A stretch of 64,000 nt of DNA from Leucocoprinus leucothites (GCA_013368445.1 JAACJO010000006.1:1302001-1366000), one strand, 5' to 3'; counted from the stretch's first letter, positions 47,284 through 57,847 are shown. Numbers and translations: made by a program. Notes: a model not told the origin generated them from the letters alone.

Positions 47284-47761
47284 GGCAGGGGACTGAAAGT
47301 GTAGAGGTTGGCGAGTGAAGATTGGGAGGAAGAAAACGATGGTCTCAAAGCCAGGACGCGCCGGTCCAGTATTTGTACCCCATGACGCACAATGGTCCAA
47401 ACAACGCCCAGTAATGCGTACAAAGCCAAAGGGTTGCCTATTGTGTCTCCGAGTCACACCATGGGCCCCGGTGCCGAATCCCCTGACACTATCGACGTCA
47501 CCGTATTTTGACGCGACGTCGACTATGTGTGGCGGGCGGCTCCAATGCATCCAAATTCCAGGAGAAACCACCAACGACAGTAACAGTCCCTTGACCACGA
47601 CGACAGTATAAAGTTGGTGCATTGTCAATGAATCAATCACAGAACACCTGACGAAGACGCATGACAAAAGTTGCAAAAACGAATGAAAAAGTCAGTAAAT
47701 GCACTGAAAAGCCCAGGAAAAAATAAATGCACCTCGGATAGTTCTTCGAGGCGACCAAGTC
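47284..47761. other. Gap between RNase H genes
   Basis: Upstream flank of copy 2 with an open frame that lacks family similarity, and, from about 47690, the left end of a tandem duplicated unit. Confidence 0.5.
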
Positions 47762-49210
47762 CTAACGACGCCTTCCAATCGCTGCCCCAGCAATTCTGTC
47801 CGCGTCTTGATTGAAACTTCTATTAACCCACCAGAACTTTACAAAGACTCCATGCTTGCGTTCCAGGTCGTCAATCAACTCATCCAAGGCCGCGAAATCT
47901 ATCCAGTCCCCAACCATCCTCCCAGTCCTAAGATTCTCCCAATTGTTCTCCCTCCAGTAATGAACCTTCTCCGTTATTCCATCTATGAGAGGCTTGCAAT
48001 CGGACACCAAAACCACATTTTCGGCATCCAAGCCTTCGTTTTCTATGTACCATTTGATTCGTTTAACAGCAAGAATGGCGGCTTGAATTTCGGCGCGTTG
48101 GCTTGTCTGAGGACCAACAAGGAGTTCTCCGCCACAAGTACGCCAGGAGTTCGGGCCGGAGTATATGCCTATTCCAGCACGAGCGTAGGAAGTGCCATTG
48201 TTTGTACATGCACCGTCGATGTGAATGGCAATGTCGGACGTTTTGAAGAGGCCTCTACGTGTCCTCTTGAGGATGTGTAAATACCCATCCTCTCTATCGT
48301 AGCGGAATATATCAGGAGGTGTCTGCTTGCCAATACGAGGTGGCAAGAAGTTGCGATTCGTTGTAAAATAAGCCATGCCAAAGATTGAATTAGACGAGGG
48401 GATGGTTAATAAAATTGGCTGTAATGTATGTTGGTTGGAATGGATTGTGCTTAGGGTAAAGCTCTGCAGCTCCAGTACCTTATATCTCTCCAGGATACAT
48501 CCTCCGGGGTATTGTTGGCTCCAATTATAACTTGTTCACGAGTCAGAGAACGAGTCAGTCCAGCGTAGCCTTGAATATTCGAGGTGAATCCCATCCTCTA
48601 GTAACCACTAGAAGCACTTCCCAGTTGAATTCTAAACATAGATCTATCAAATTATCACAGGAGGCAGGCCACCAGCTTAGAGTCGAGGCGAGAGAACAAG
48701 ACGGAACCAGGATGAGCACTCAGAGAATCTCACCCCAAGCACACTAGCAACGGGTGTGTGTGATTTTGTCAAAAGCTACTCGTCAATTCGAGTCGAGTTG
48801 TACGAGAAGCTACGAATAGACAATCCACGGACGTGGTACTGAATGCCTTGCCTATCTTATCTGACATGAGAAACCTTGGCCTGAACATGAGGCCTAAGAC
48901 GTTGAGAGTCAGTCATTGGTGTCGAAGGCTCATTGTCTGAGGCAGATAGAAGTAGGCTTTTGATGGCAACAGGTTAATGCGGAGGACAGAAGTATGTACG
49001 TGATCCGAAATTGGAGTCACGAAGACTCAGGCCAGACGGGGCCGACAGAACTTCAATTTCGTTTTATGTGTACAAAACCGGAGGTTCTTGATGTCGCAAG
49101 TCGCCAGACAGATATAGAGGCTTTTGATGGCAGTGGGGAGTTCGGATGTCACAAAAAATGTAGGTATAGAGGCGAAGGGCGAGTCCATCCAAAAATAGGA
49201 CTAATTATTA
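47690..49210 (+). repeat. Tandem duplication unit 1 (RNase H copy 3 and flank)
   Basis: Collinear with about 49225-50700: the downstream flank (AAAGCCCAGGAAAAAATAAA against AAAGCCCAGAGGAAAAAAAG), the gene, its upstream flank (CTCCAGGATACATCCTCCGG against CTTCAGGATACATCACCCGG) and more upstream DNA. Confidence 0.8.
47762..48376 (-). CDS. Stand-alone RNase H type 1, copy 3
   Basis: A single-exon gene of 204 residues starting MAYFTTNRNFLPPRIGKQTP. RNase H motifs: IAIHIDGACTNNG (Asp), YARAGIGIYSGPNSWR, TSQRAEIQAAILAV (Glu), VVLVSDCKPLIDGITE (Asp), VKFWWVNRSFNQDADRIAGA (Asp). The usual SDSAYVV is SDCKPLI, an unusual change right after the third catalytic residue; the Asp itself remains. It ends AIGRRR. 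No disruption. It was made together with copy 4 by a tandem duplication of about 1.5 kb. Probably an active RNA-DNA hybrid nuclease, unless the SDC change matters. Confidence 0.85.
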   Translation of the reverse strand: MAYFTTNRNFLPPRIGKQTPPDIFRYDREDGYLHILKRTRRGLFKTSDIAIHIDGACTNNGTSYARAGIGIYSGPNSWRTCGGELLVGPQTSQRAEIQAAILAVKRIKWYIENEGLDAENVVLVSDCKPLIDGITEKVHYWRENNWENLRTGRMVGDWIDFAALDELIDDLERKHGVFVKFWWVNRSFNQDADRIAGAAIGRRR

Positions 49211-49320
49211 ATAGTCCATAACACAAGCTGCATATAAACAGAAAAGTGAGCAAGTGCATCGGAAAGCCCAGAGGAAAAAAAGAATGCACCTCAGCTGTTT
49301 CTTTTAAGGCAACTCGAGTC
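48377..49320. other. Gap between RNase H genes
   Basis: Upstream flank of copy 3 and downstream flank of copy 4. Most of it is part of the tandem duplicated unit. No separate gene. Confidence 0.5.
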
Positions 49321-50700
49321 CTAGTAACCCCTTCCAATCGCTCTCCCAGCTTCCCTATCTGCATCTTGATTCAAACTTCTATCAACACACCAGAACTTTA
49401 CAAATACTCCATACTCGTCCTCCAGCTGGTCAATCAAGTCATCCAAATCGGCGAAATCCTTCCAGTTCCCAACTTTCCTCCCAGTCCTATAACTGTACCA
49501 ATCGTTCTCTCTCCAATCATAAACCCTGTCCGTTATTCCACGCACGAGATACTCAGAGTCGGACACCACAACTACAGTTCCGGCATCAAAGTCTTCGTTT
49601 TCTGCACAGTGTTTGATTTGTTCAAGAGCAAGAATGGCAGCTTGAATTTCAGCGCGCTGGCTTGTCGAAAGACCAGACCTAAGTTGCTCGCGAAAATTAC
49701 GCCAGGAACCCGGGCCGAAATGTATGCCCATTCCAGCATGAGCGTAGGAATTACCATTATTTGTGCATGCACCATCTACAAAAACGGCGATATCGGGCGT
49801 TGTGGAGAGGCCCCTACGTGTCCTCCTGAGAATGTGCGTATACCCGTCCTCTCTATCGTAGCGGGATATGTCGCTCGGTATCCGGTCGCCGATATGCGGT
49901 GGAAAGAAGTTGCGATTCGTGGAAAAGGCCATTTAAGACGAGGTGATGGTGGTCTGGGGTAGTTGTAATGTGGGTTGGCTGATGTAGAGGTGAAGAAAGA
50001 CTCGAGGTAAGAGGCTTAGACTTGCGATAACTCCAACTTCTTATCCTCTTAAATCTCTTCAGGATACATCACCCGGGATATTATTGGCTCCAATCATGAC
50101 TTTTTAAGATCCACGAGGTTGCAGCATGGCATCAAGAATTCGATGTCAATTGTCTTCTAAATGTCCTTAGAACCACGTCGCAGTCAATTGGACTTCTAAA
50201 CACAGATACATCGAGCTATCACAAGAGGCAGCCGATCAGTTTCGAGTGGACAGTAAGAGAGGACAAAAGAGCAAGGTGGAACCAGGTTGAACAGTCAGAG
50301 CGTTTGTCTTCGAACATACTCGCAATGGGTAAGTGTGATTTTGTCAAAGAAAACGGGGCCTATTCGTTGGGCATGGGTCGAGGCATACGAGAAGCCATGG
50401 GTAGGCTCGTGGAATGAGAATACTGCGCATATCTTAACTGACATGAGAACCCTTGGCCTGAACACGAGGCCTCCGAAGAAGGCTCGTGATTAGTAGATAG
50501 AAATAGGGGCTCTTGATCAACGTAGGCAACTCGGATGCGGCAAAGGACATCGATGCGTAGGTGCTCCGAGGCTTGAGTCACGAAAATTCTGTCTGTGAGC
50601 CAGAGGGGCCAACCAGGGCCAAGAAAATACAGATTTGTTTTATGTATACAAGACCAGAGGTTCAAGTTGGTAAATCAGGATGTTGCAAGTCGTGGTAATC
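49225..50700 (+). repeat. Tandem duplication unit 2 (RNase H copy 4 and flank)
   Basis: Second unit, collinear with 47690-49210 including the far part (CTTGGCCTGAACACGAGGCC against CTTGGCCTGAACATGAGGCC). It has diverged considerably outside the gene. Confidence 0.8.
49321..49932 (-). CDS. Stand-alone RNase H type 1, copy 4
   Basis: A single-exon gene of 203 residues starting MAFSTNRNFFPPHIGDRIPS, closest to copy 3. Motifs: IAVFVDGACTNNG (Asp), YAHAGMGIHFGPGSWRNF, TSQRAEIQAAILAL (Glu), VVVVSDSEYLVRGITD (Asp), VKFWCVDRSLNQDADREAGR (Asp). All four acidic positions are kept and there is no stop before the end AIGRGY. Its own start codon follows a short leader, and the upstream region resembles that of copy 3, so both should be regulated alike. 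Confidence 0.86.
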   Translation of the reverse strand: MAFSTNRNFFPPHIGDRIPSDISRYDREDGYTHILRRTRRGLSTTPDIAVFVDGACTNNGNSYAHAGMGIHFGPGSWRNFREQLRSGLSTSQRAEIQAAILALEQIKHCAENEDFDAGTVVVVSDSEYLVRGITDRVYDWRENDWYSYRTGRKVGNWKDFADLDDLIDQLEDEYGVFVKFWCVDRSLNQDADREAGRAIGRGY

Positions 50701-50826
50701 TGAGCATGTCTAGCCATCGTTCATTTTGCCCTTAGCTGGTTCAATCAGTTTAAGAGTGAGGTGCGCAGACCCCGAAATGAGAAAAGCTAACCAGTAGCTA
50801 GTCGATTAAATCACTCACCGAGGTAT
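49933..50826. other. Gap between RNase H genes
   Basis: Upstream flank of copy 4 (part of the second tandem unit) and downstream flank of copy 5. No gene is recognised. Confidence 0.5.
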
Positions 50827-51459
50827 CTAGGCATACGTTGCGAACTTCTTACGGGCACCCTGCCGTGCAAGCTCATCTGCATCCTCATTATATCCCCTAC
50901 CCACATGCCAAAACCTAATTGTCATACCCAAACCTTCCAACGTCCGAACCATATTCTCCAGCTTAATAAAATCATCAGCATTCACCACCCGTTCACCATT
51001 TACCGCCATCCAGCCATTCTCCCGCCATGTATTAACCCACTCTGTCATAGCTTTAACAACATACGACGAATCAGCGATAATCGCAATGTGCCTCTCCGTC
51101 GTAAGATCACCAAATCGCCAGAGCCTGTGCACCTTGCGCAAAGCAAGGATGGCAGCGTGTATTTCCGCTCGGTTACTCTTCTTGGGCCCATCATCCAGGA
51201 GTGGCTCAGATAAGTTGTGCATCGATCCTGGACCGAAGTATACTCCCATCCCGGCACGCGCGTAAGGCCTCCCATTATCAAGGCAGCATCCATCAATGAA
51301 AATCGCGATACCCGGTCCCCTCCCAATGAATGAGCCACCGTTGTGGAGATAGCGCCGTTGCCTTAGAAGGGAGAATTCTTCACCTTGGCAACAAGACACG
51401 ACTGTTGCTGGTGTCCTTTCACCTTTGAATAGAGGAGGATGATAGACACGGTCACTCAT
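50827..51459 (-). CDS. Stand-alone RNase H type 1, copy 5
   Basis: Start at 51459 (MSDRVYHPPLFKGERTPATV), chosen because it matches copy 2; the frame is open upstream to 51597. Motifs: IAIFIDGCCLDNGRPYARAG (Asp; Cys-Cys in place of Ala-Cys), GVYFGPGSMHNLSEPLLDD, SNRAEIHAAILAL (Glu), IAIIADSSYVVKAMTEWVNT (Asp), IRFWHVGRGYNEDADELARQ (Asp). It ends RKKFATYA. The gene is intact and without introns. Confidence 0.85.
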   Translation of the reverse strand: MSDRVYHPPLFKGERTPATVVSCCQGEEFSLLRQRRYLHNGGSFIGRGPGIAIFIDGCCLDNGRPYARAGMGVYFGPGSMHNLSEPLLDDGPKKSNRAEIHAAILALRKVHRLWRFGDLTTERHIAIIADSSYVVKAMTEWVNTWRENGWMAVNGERVVNADDFIKLENMVRTLEGLGMTIRFWHVGRGYNEDADELARQGARKKFATYA

Positions 51460-52037
51460 GGCGAATCTGAGGAAGCGACGTGGTGGAGAAGGAGGGTATG
51501 AGGCAGGGAGATGTAGTTTAGGAAAGAGTTGGGTACTGCGGGAATTTACGACGCGATCATTGTGGCGTGCGGCAGGCAAATTGTGGTGGACCTGCACAAG
51601 ACGCGACTAATTGATCCGTTGATCGTTGATCTCTGACTCGGCGAAATGTGAATTGGTCCTTGCACTGTTCAATTGTGAAATGGGAACCCTGTGTAGTGAT
51701 GATTCCACGTGGAATGCACCGAAAATGCATGCTCAAGGTAACAATTACCCTTGATTATTACTGAGCAAGAGGATGTCAGATTCGGCTATTTCTCCTGAAA
51801 CAAGGAACTCAGTGATTCCCTCCGGTTTGGGCGCTTGCACTGTTTGATGATGTCAAGCAACCCCTGGATAGAGTTTACGAAAAAAATGCACAAAGACTTT
51901 TTTGAGCCTGAGTATAATTGCGCAAACGAATAGACAAACATCTGAGGTATCACTACTCAGCGAGATAAAGACCAAGGGTCTCTACTACTACTGGAGATTC
52001 CCTTGGAGTAGAAAAATTCTGTTAGATCGGAACGTAA
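51460..52037. other. Gap between RNase H genes
   Basis: Upstream flank of copy 5 and downstream flank of copy 6. Nothing recognised. Confidence 0.4.
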
Positions 52038-52652
52038 CTAAAATTGACTTACACACCTGGGGCTCCGACGGGCAGCATCTTTTGCAAGCTCATCTGCTTG
52101 AGAATTAAACTCCCTCGGAACTCGCCAAAAGCGCACGGTGATTTGGAAACGCTCCAACTTTTGAACTATTTCCTCAAGTTCTAAAAAGTCGCTGAGGTTT
52201 GCTATTGTACGTCCTCCTGCTGTCCTCCAGCCATTTGCTCGCCAAGTATGGATCCACTCAGTCATGGATCCAACAACATATGCAGAGTCTGTGACAATCA
52301 TGACGCTTTTCGTAGGAAGGGATGCTTCGTAATATAGCTCCTCAATCTTCTCCAACGCACGTATTGCCGCATGAATTTCGGCTCGTTGGTTGGTCTGACT
52401 GCCCGACAACGACCCGGAAAGGTTGAAAGGGGAACTGGGGCCGAAGTATACACCCAAACCAGCCCGAGCCCATGGTTCCCCATTGTCCAAACATGCTCCA
52501 TCTGTGTAGACCGCCACTGCTACTCCTTCTGGCGTCCGGACTAAGAAAGACAGGTCTTCAGTACAACAGATGTACATGAACGCCTCTGGGCGTCTTCGAC
52601 CGTTCATCACATCATCTCTCCGAGGGTGGATGAAGAGTCTGCGGTTCGGCAT
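52038..52652 (-). CDS. Stand-alone RNase H type 1, copy 6
   Basis: Start at 52652 (MPNRRLFIHPRRDDVMNGRR); the frame is open to 52703 with a Pro-rich lead that could also be used. Motifs: VAVYTDGACLDNG (Asp), WARAGLGVYFGPSSPFNLSG, TNQRAEIHAAIRAL (Glu), VMIVTDSAYVVGSMTEWIHT (Asp), VRFWRVPREFNSQADELAKD (Asp). It ends RCVSQF. The acidic set is complete and there is no break. It is more diverged at the N terminus than copies 2-5. Confidence 0.85.
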   Translation of the reverse strand: MPNRRLFIHPRRDDVMNGRRRPEAFMYICCTEDLSFLVRTPEGVAVAVYTDGACLDNGEPWARAGLGVYFGPSSPFNLSGSLSGSQTNQRAEIHAAIRALEKIEELYYEASLPTKSVMIVTDSAYVVGSMTEWIHTWRANGWRTAGGRTIANLSDFLELEEIVQKLERFQITVRFWRVPREFNSQADELAKDAARRSPRCVSQF

Positions 52653-53645
52653 GGGGGGGAGGGGGAACGGATCTCGCCAGAAGGGGGGGAGAGGATGTGT
52701 CACGGCGAGTGCGGTTGACCGTTAATGGGCCCGGTGAATGGTTAAATAGCCTGATAGTGGGTACCGGACCGGTGAAGGCTGATCTGGTGCCGCGTTACGT
52801 AGGTCCTGGTCGTTAGATATGCGGTACCTAGATTTTGAGCTCGACATGTCGGGAGATCTGGAGTTTGGTCCTGGTAATGAGGAGCGTAATAAATACCCGT
52901 GCTCGAGCCCACATTTTATCAGTCGGAAATTCCAATCGGTCCGCGTGGATGGTACACGAGCGTTCGAACTATGAAGCTTCGGCAACGGCAACAGGAGACA
53001 AAGCGAGGTTACATTCAGAAATATTAGATCTTTGTCCGTACCATTTAATATCCGGCGTCCGGATTTCTACCATCTGAGAGTAGTAATATAACGTCTTCGC
53101 CGCCTTCAGTGACTTGAACACAGCGCCCCGCGCTCATTTGGATAGATCACTCACCCACTCTTACTTGCTCACTTGTCCCACCTGAGCGTCATGATTCACC
53201 CGAAATTGGCTGTCCCAATTAGTGAACGAGCCTATTAGTATATTGTAGCATGTGGTTGGCATCGATCGGTGAGCTAAAAATTGAAATGAAGTCTTCGGAG
53301 GTAAGTATGGATGGTGGCAGTGGTGATCACCAGTTATCAAACTGATGCGGTACTCGCTGAGTTCAGATGCTAATCTGCTGACTCTCAAAGCTTATCCAGT
53401 ACACATCATTCCAGATGACATTGTTACATTAAGTGTGCGACGTATTTTAGAGAAACTTGTTGAAAAGAGGGAAGCAATTTTAATCCTAAACAATGACGGG
53501 AAACGTGGATGAAAAAGAAGAGCAAAGGAGAGAAGAGGATATCGAGTAATCAGAAGTAGAGGTCTAGTATCTTTAAAAAACCAAAAAAAAAAAAAAACCT
53601 CAGCAGAGAGCATATATGAAGCTCTAAAGCATTACATACCACACG
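52653..53645. other. Gap between RNase H genes
   Basis: No gene is seen. Contains an A-rich run at about 53575-53597 close to the 3' side of copy 7. Confidence 0.4.
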
Positions 53646-54239
53646 TTAAAGCGCAACAGCTTGCTTCGCCAGGATATCCGCGTATGTGTTCTGCGACCTG
53701 TCCACACGCCAAAACCTCACAGGAAGGTGGTTTGCCTCAAGCCACCCCACAAGCCCATCCAGTTTCAAAATATCATCCATATTGGCTACTGGCCTCCCCT
53801 CTGAATTCTTCCATCCATTCCTCGACCATTTGGTGATCCAATCCGTCACAGCATTCACCAAGTACGCCGAGTCTGAAACCAAGACCACCCCCTTGAAAGG
53901 AATCCCAAGAGCGTCTTGGATGATAAGGTCTTGAACAGTTTCCAAAGCGGCAATAGCTGGACATAGCTCTGCCCGTTGATTGGTGAAAGGGCCCTCTAGC
54001 AAAGGGGTGGAAATGTTCATGGGGCAATCTTCATAGAAGTAAACTCCCATTCCAGCACGAGCCTTCGGTGTACCGTTCCCCGGACAGGCGCCATCGACGA
54101 AGATTGTTAAATTGTCACCCACAGAGCAGTAATGGCAGCATTCGCAGTGCACGACAAGAGCGTCGGGTGTGCTCTCTCCATATTCGTTGGGGGTTGGAAC
54201 ATAAACTCGGTGAGGGAGGTTTACTGTGTAGCGTGGCAT
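53646..54239 (-). CDS. Stand-alone RNase H type 1, copy 7
   Basis: A single-exon gene of 197 residues starting MPRYTVNLPHRVYVPTPNEY. Motifs: LTIFVDGACPGNG (Asp), KARAGMGVYFYEDCPMNIST, TNQRAELCPAIAAL (Glu), VVLVSDSAYLVNAVTDWITK (Asp), VRFWRVDRSQNTYADILAKQ (Asp). It ends AVAL. All catalytic residues are present. An extra HCECCHYC cluster of cysteines and histidines sits before the RNase H core, not found in the other copies; it might bind a metal, but that is a guess. Confidence 0.85.
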   Translation of the reverse strand: MPRYTVNLPHRVYVPTPNEYGESTPDALVVHCECCHYCSVGDNLTIFVDGACPGNGTPKARAGMGVYFYEDCPMNISTPLLEGPFTNQRAELCPAIAALETVQDLIIQDALGIPFKGVVLVSDSAYLVNAVTDWITKWSRNGWKNSEGRPVANMDDILKLDGLVGWLEANHLPVRFWRVDRSQNTYADILAKQAVAL

Positions 54240-55129
54240 TGGAAGAGTGAGACTGGGAAGAGTTTGAAGTGAAAGAGCGCGACGTCAGCAAGAGGTAAAA
54301 TGCGAGAGCTAAAGCACTTATGTGCCTACTAATTGGGCTGCCCGATTTGGAAAGGTCAGAAATTGGAAATGGTTTGACACACCGATGGGGATGATAGAAA
54401 CAATTTCTTCCGTTGCCAGGGATCCAGACTACTACCGACCTTTTGTTGGGCATTGCATATATTATTTCAACCGTTGTCCGGTACCCAACTCACATATCTA
54501 ATGCCAACCTGCACCAACAAAGGTTCAAACATTTATGCACATGTGTGACTTTGCTCTTAAGCATCCCGGATTTTTGATCGGATCACGGATTTGGCGCAAA
54601 CGGCCCTAATTTACATGACCATACTTTTAGTCACAGCTGCTCGGTTGAGAACATGCCTGAGAGCATTGGGAGGCCATTGAGCTAAGACATACCCAACTCC
54701 AGAAGAAGCTATTTCCTGGAGCTTATCTGAGCCCATAGTATATTACAGGAGGAGGAAGAAACCCAGACGACGACTGCAATGCACAAGCCTTCTAATTTGC
54801 TCGATTATTTCAAAATCTCGACAAACTCAAAACTAGAAAATAAGCAGGCAGAAAGTGCTAGGTTCAAAGACGGCTCACCGTGTTTCTGGCGTAATAGGTT
54901 TGCTTCTCCATTTCTCCTGCAGATGTATTCTCCGACCCCTTCTGCACCAGGACCTCACAATTACTCGATTTTTTCAAAGACTAACCCGAGTCCGTCAGGA
55001 TCTAGGAAATTGGCGATATTTATAACTATCATTCATTCCTCAGTTGTTTGTCCCCCAATCCTTGGCCACATTCGTCAAGTTCAAATAGACACGACATCAT
55101 TCTAACGCCTCGAGCTGGGAAAACCTCCA
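54240..55129. other. Gap with faint unassigned sequence
   Basis: Upstream flank of copy 7. Nothing recognised. Confidence 0.4.
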
Positions 55130-55520
55130 TCGCTGTAGAGCTATCAAGCAAGTTCCAAGGTAGCTATAGGAAGGTAGATTTCCGCACGTTGATTCGTTTG
55201 CGGGTCATCTGTCAAGGGTGCAGGTTCACCCAAGTTGGAATTGTACCATGTAGCACACGGATAGCCCCATTTCGATGTGTGCGCTCAATGGTACTCGCAG
55301 GGTAGAAGAGAGTAAATCCTAGCTAGGACACAGACAGAATGACATCAAAGGATGTTCCTCTCCTTGAAGAACGGAACGGTTCCTTGAAATCATCCATGTT
55401 TACCACTCACGTGCCACCCGAGGTTTTCTCCCAGCCATTTCTGTTCCTCTTCTAAACACAATTCATCATGACATTGACAGGATATGCCGAGTCGGTGATC
55501 GACCTCCGCCCTCATAGATT
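55130..55520 (-). pseudogene. Rearranged fragments of RNase H genes
   Basis: On the minus strand, ITDSAYPVNVMMNC is seen near 55490, and NGW...VVNMDDF near 55430-55390. Separately, WYNSNLGEPAPLTDDPQTNQ leads to QRAEIYLPIATLEL near 55250-55150. The second fragment should be N-terminal to the first but lies downstream, so they come from two broken copies or a rearranged one. No long reading frame survives. Confidence 0.65.
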
Positions 55521-55529
55521 AGAAAGCGT

Positions 55530-56379
55530 TCCCCGTGTTTGACTCGACGTGTCTGTTTTGAAGCTTCAGTTACAGCCTTGATCTCGCTGGTGCATTATCG
55601 TTATCTGAACAACCACTGTCAGCCGTCATCGCCATTTAGGAAGCCTCTAGGATGCAGGATGATTGATTACCGTCGCAATGCCCGACGGTTTCGTGTGAGT
55701 TGTAAAAGGGGTGATGCTGGATAAAGTCTGCTCCTCATGTAGATGCTGATCGGATGATGGGTGAAGAGAAAACGGGGAAGTAGAAGCAAGGCGACATTTT
55801 GTTCATACAGTATATGCACCAGGGACCGGAAACATTAGCTAGGAAAACGCCGGAACATCTTGACCGATACTACCTCATCGTTCAAGGTCAACTGCGAGCG
55901 GCCTTGGAAGCTAGAGTCGAACTTGAGGAAATGCCGCCAGCGGTAGTGAAAAACAAATCCCCCGAGCATTGTCCACGGTGTACGGATATGAGGCATCACT
56001 ATCCTGCGGATTCAGAGGCTGGAAATAGGTCCTATTTTCCCCAGGCACGCTTCCGTAGTTACTGACAAGGGTATTATGATGTGGGAATTGTGATCGGGAA
56101 ACAATTCCCGTTCGGCTGATGCAAATGAAGCTCGGCAACTGGCGTCTAAACCAGCATCATGGCATGAAATTCAAGGTTCAAGCAGCAGCAGGATGATGAT
56201 TGTCGTGAATTCTCCGACACAAACTGAGGATATGTGGTGTAAGGACAGAGAACGAACAGGACGATGTAAGAGGACGATAGGAGAAATAAGCGCCGATCGA
56301 GGAAGACTGGATCAGGGCGGAAGTGTTGTGTGCAATTTGTCCGTTGCCGCCGCAATACCTTCTGTCAGCACGCACCTTC
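55530..56379. other. Intergenic region
   Basis: A frame at 55799-56065 (LDRYYLIVQGQLRAALEARV, with a CPRC) is open but unrecognised and is probably chance or a relic. Nothing else is seen. Confidence 0.4.
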
Positions 56380-56591
56380 CTTCCCTTTTCCATTTACTGC
56401 TACCTTCCCCCTTTTCTCCTTCTCTGTCATCTGTCTGGTCCAAATCCCCACACTGTAAGCCTTTCTTCCTCCCCTTGTCAGCCACAGCTCACAGACTTCT
56501 CTTCGCTTCTAGCCTTCACCTTCAGCCTTTCTCTCTCCTCAGTCTTCCCACCCTCACTCTCTGCACCTCTCCTCCATTCTGCGCGTCTATC
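56380..56591 (+). promoter_or_regulatory. Pyrimidine-rich leader of the transporter gene
   Basis: The 200 bases before the start codon at 56592 are strongly C/T-rich on the coding strand (for example CTTCCCCCTTTTCTCCTTCT). Such CT blocks are common just upstream of, or at, the transcription start of well-expressed fungal genes. The start may be preceded by a 5' UTR intron, which I cannot place. Confidence 0.45.
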
Positions 56592-57847
56592 ATGCCTTCC
56601 TCGAACTCAAGTAGTCTAGACGAGAAGCGACAGTTCCTTGAAACCGAATCCGACAAATATGAACCTCAAGCTAGCGGTAGCCAGTCACCCCTACCTACCC
56701 CCGTCTCCGCAACCCCACCAAAATCCAAATTTAAAGCCACTGCAGCCATTATCATCCCTATCTGGATTGTCTTGAGCTCTTCCGTCATTATCTACAACAA
56801 CTATCTCTACAACACCCTCAGCTTCAAATACCCCGTCTTTCTTGTCACGTTCCATCTCACATTCGCAGCCATCGGGACCCGCGTTCTCCAGCGGACGACA
56901 AGTCTCTTAGATGGCGTCAAGAATGTAAACATGACGAAGGAGATGTTCGTCAAGTCCATTCTCCCCATTGGGCTCCTATTCTCTGGTAGCCTTATCCTCA
57001 GCAACACGGCCTACCTCTACCTCAGTGTTTCGTATATCCAGATGCTGAAGGTCAGTTTTTGTACAAATCACTGACTCGCATTGGCTCATGACGATAATAT
57101 TGATTGGCAGGCATTCACCCCCGTGGCAATTCTTTTGATTCAGTGGACGTTCCGACTTGAAGATCCCAATAAGAAACTTGCCGTTATCGTCGTCATGATT
57201 TCTTCTGGTGTTGCTCTCGCCTCGCAAGGCGAGCTGCACTTCAATCTGATTGGATTCGCTACTCAAGCTGCCGCTGTCGCTGTGAGCGATCCGTCACCCT
57301 CTTTTCTCTTTCAAAGTATTGACCACCGATATCTAGTTTGAGGCTTCACGACTTGTTATGATCCAGGTCCTCTTACACAACCTAAAGATGGATCCCTTGG
57401 TGTCACTGCACTACTATGCTCCTGTTTGCGCGGCTATCAATCTCTTCCTACTTCCCTTCACTGAAGGTCTCGCCCCTTTCTATGAAATATCCAAACTCGG
57501 TGCCGCCGTTCTCTTGAGCAATGCCGCTGTTGCTTTCCTCCTAAACGTTGCAGCGGTGTTCCTCGTCGGTGCTGGTAGTGGTCTCGTGCTCACGCTCGCT
57601 GGCGTCTTCAAAGTGAGTCCATCAGTCAAGTCTTCTGATGAAGCATACTGATATTTCTATGAAGGATATCCTGCTTATCACCGGTTCTGTTCTGATATTC
57701 GGTTATCCGATAACGCCCCTCCAAGTCTTCGGTCAGTAACTTAACTCTGTCATTGTCATCATTTATCTAACATCTGATTGATGGATTACAGGATATTCTG
57801 TCGCTCTTGCTGGCCTTGTCTTATTCAAGACTTCAGGTAGCAAATAA
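56592..57847 (+). CDS. Triose-phosphate/nucleotide-sugar transporter family (TPT/DMT) protein
   Basis: A multi-pass membrane transporter of the drug/metabolite superfamily, TPT branch, probably in the Golgi or ER membrane. Five exons (56592-57050, 57111-57281, 57337-57612, 57665-57731, 57792-57847). The N-terminal cytosolic tail is hydrophilic, followed by about ten hydrophobic segments: AAIIIPIWIVLSSSVIIYNN, KYPVFLVTFHLTFAAIGTRV, NTAYLYLSVSYIQMLKAFTP, VMISSGVALASQGELHFNLI, EASRLVMIQVLLHNLKMDPL and YSVALAGLVLFKTSGSK at the end. The FEASRLV and NNYLYNT-type motifs are typical of this family. Substrate cannot be predicted. The gene ends with a short tail after the last helix; no ER retrieval signal was noted. 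Confidence 0.88.

Noticed and set aside
45676..54239. RNase H genes as remnants of LTR retrotransposons
   Set aside because: No reverse transcriptase, integrase, protease or LTR is seen near any copy, and the genes begin with their own conserved N termini.
55799..56065. Protein-coding frame with a CPRC motif
   Set aside because: No start context, family similarity or intron-linked continuation was found; it may be chance.
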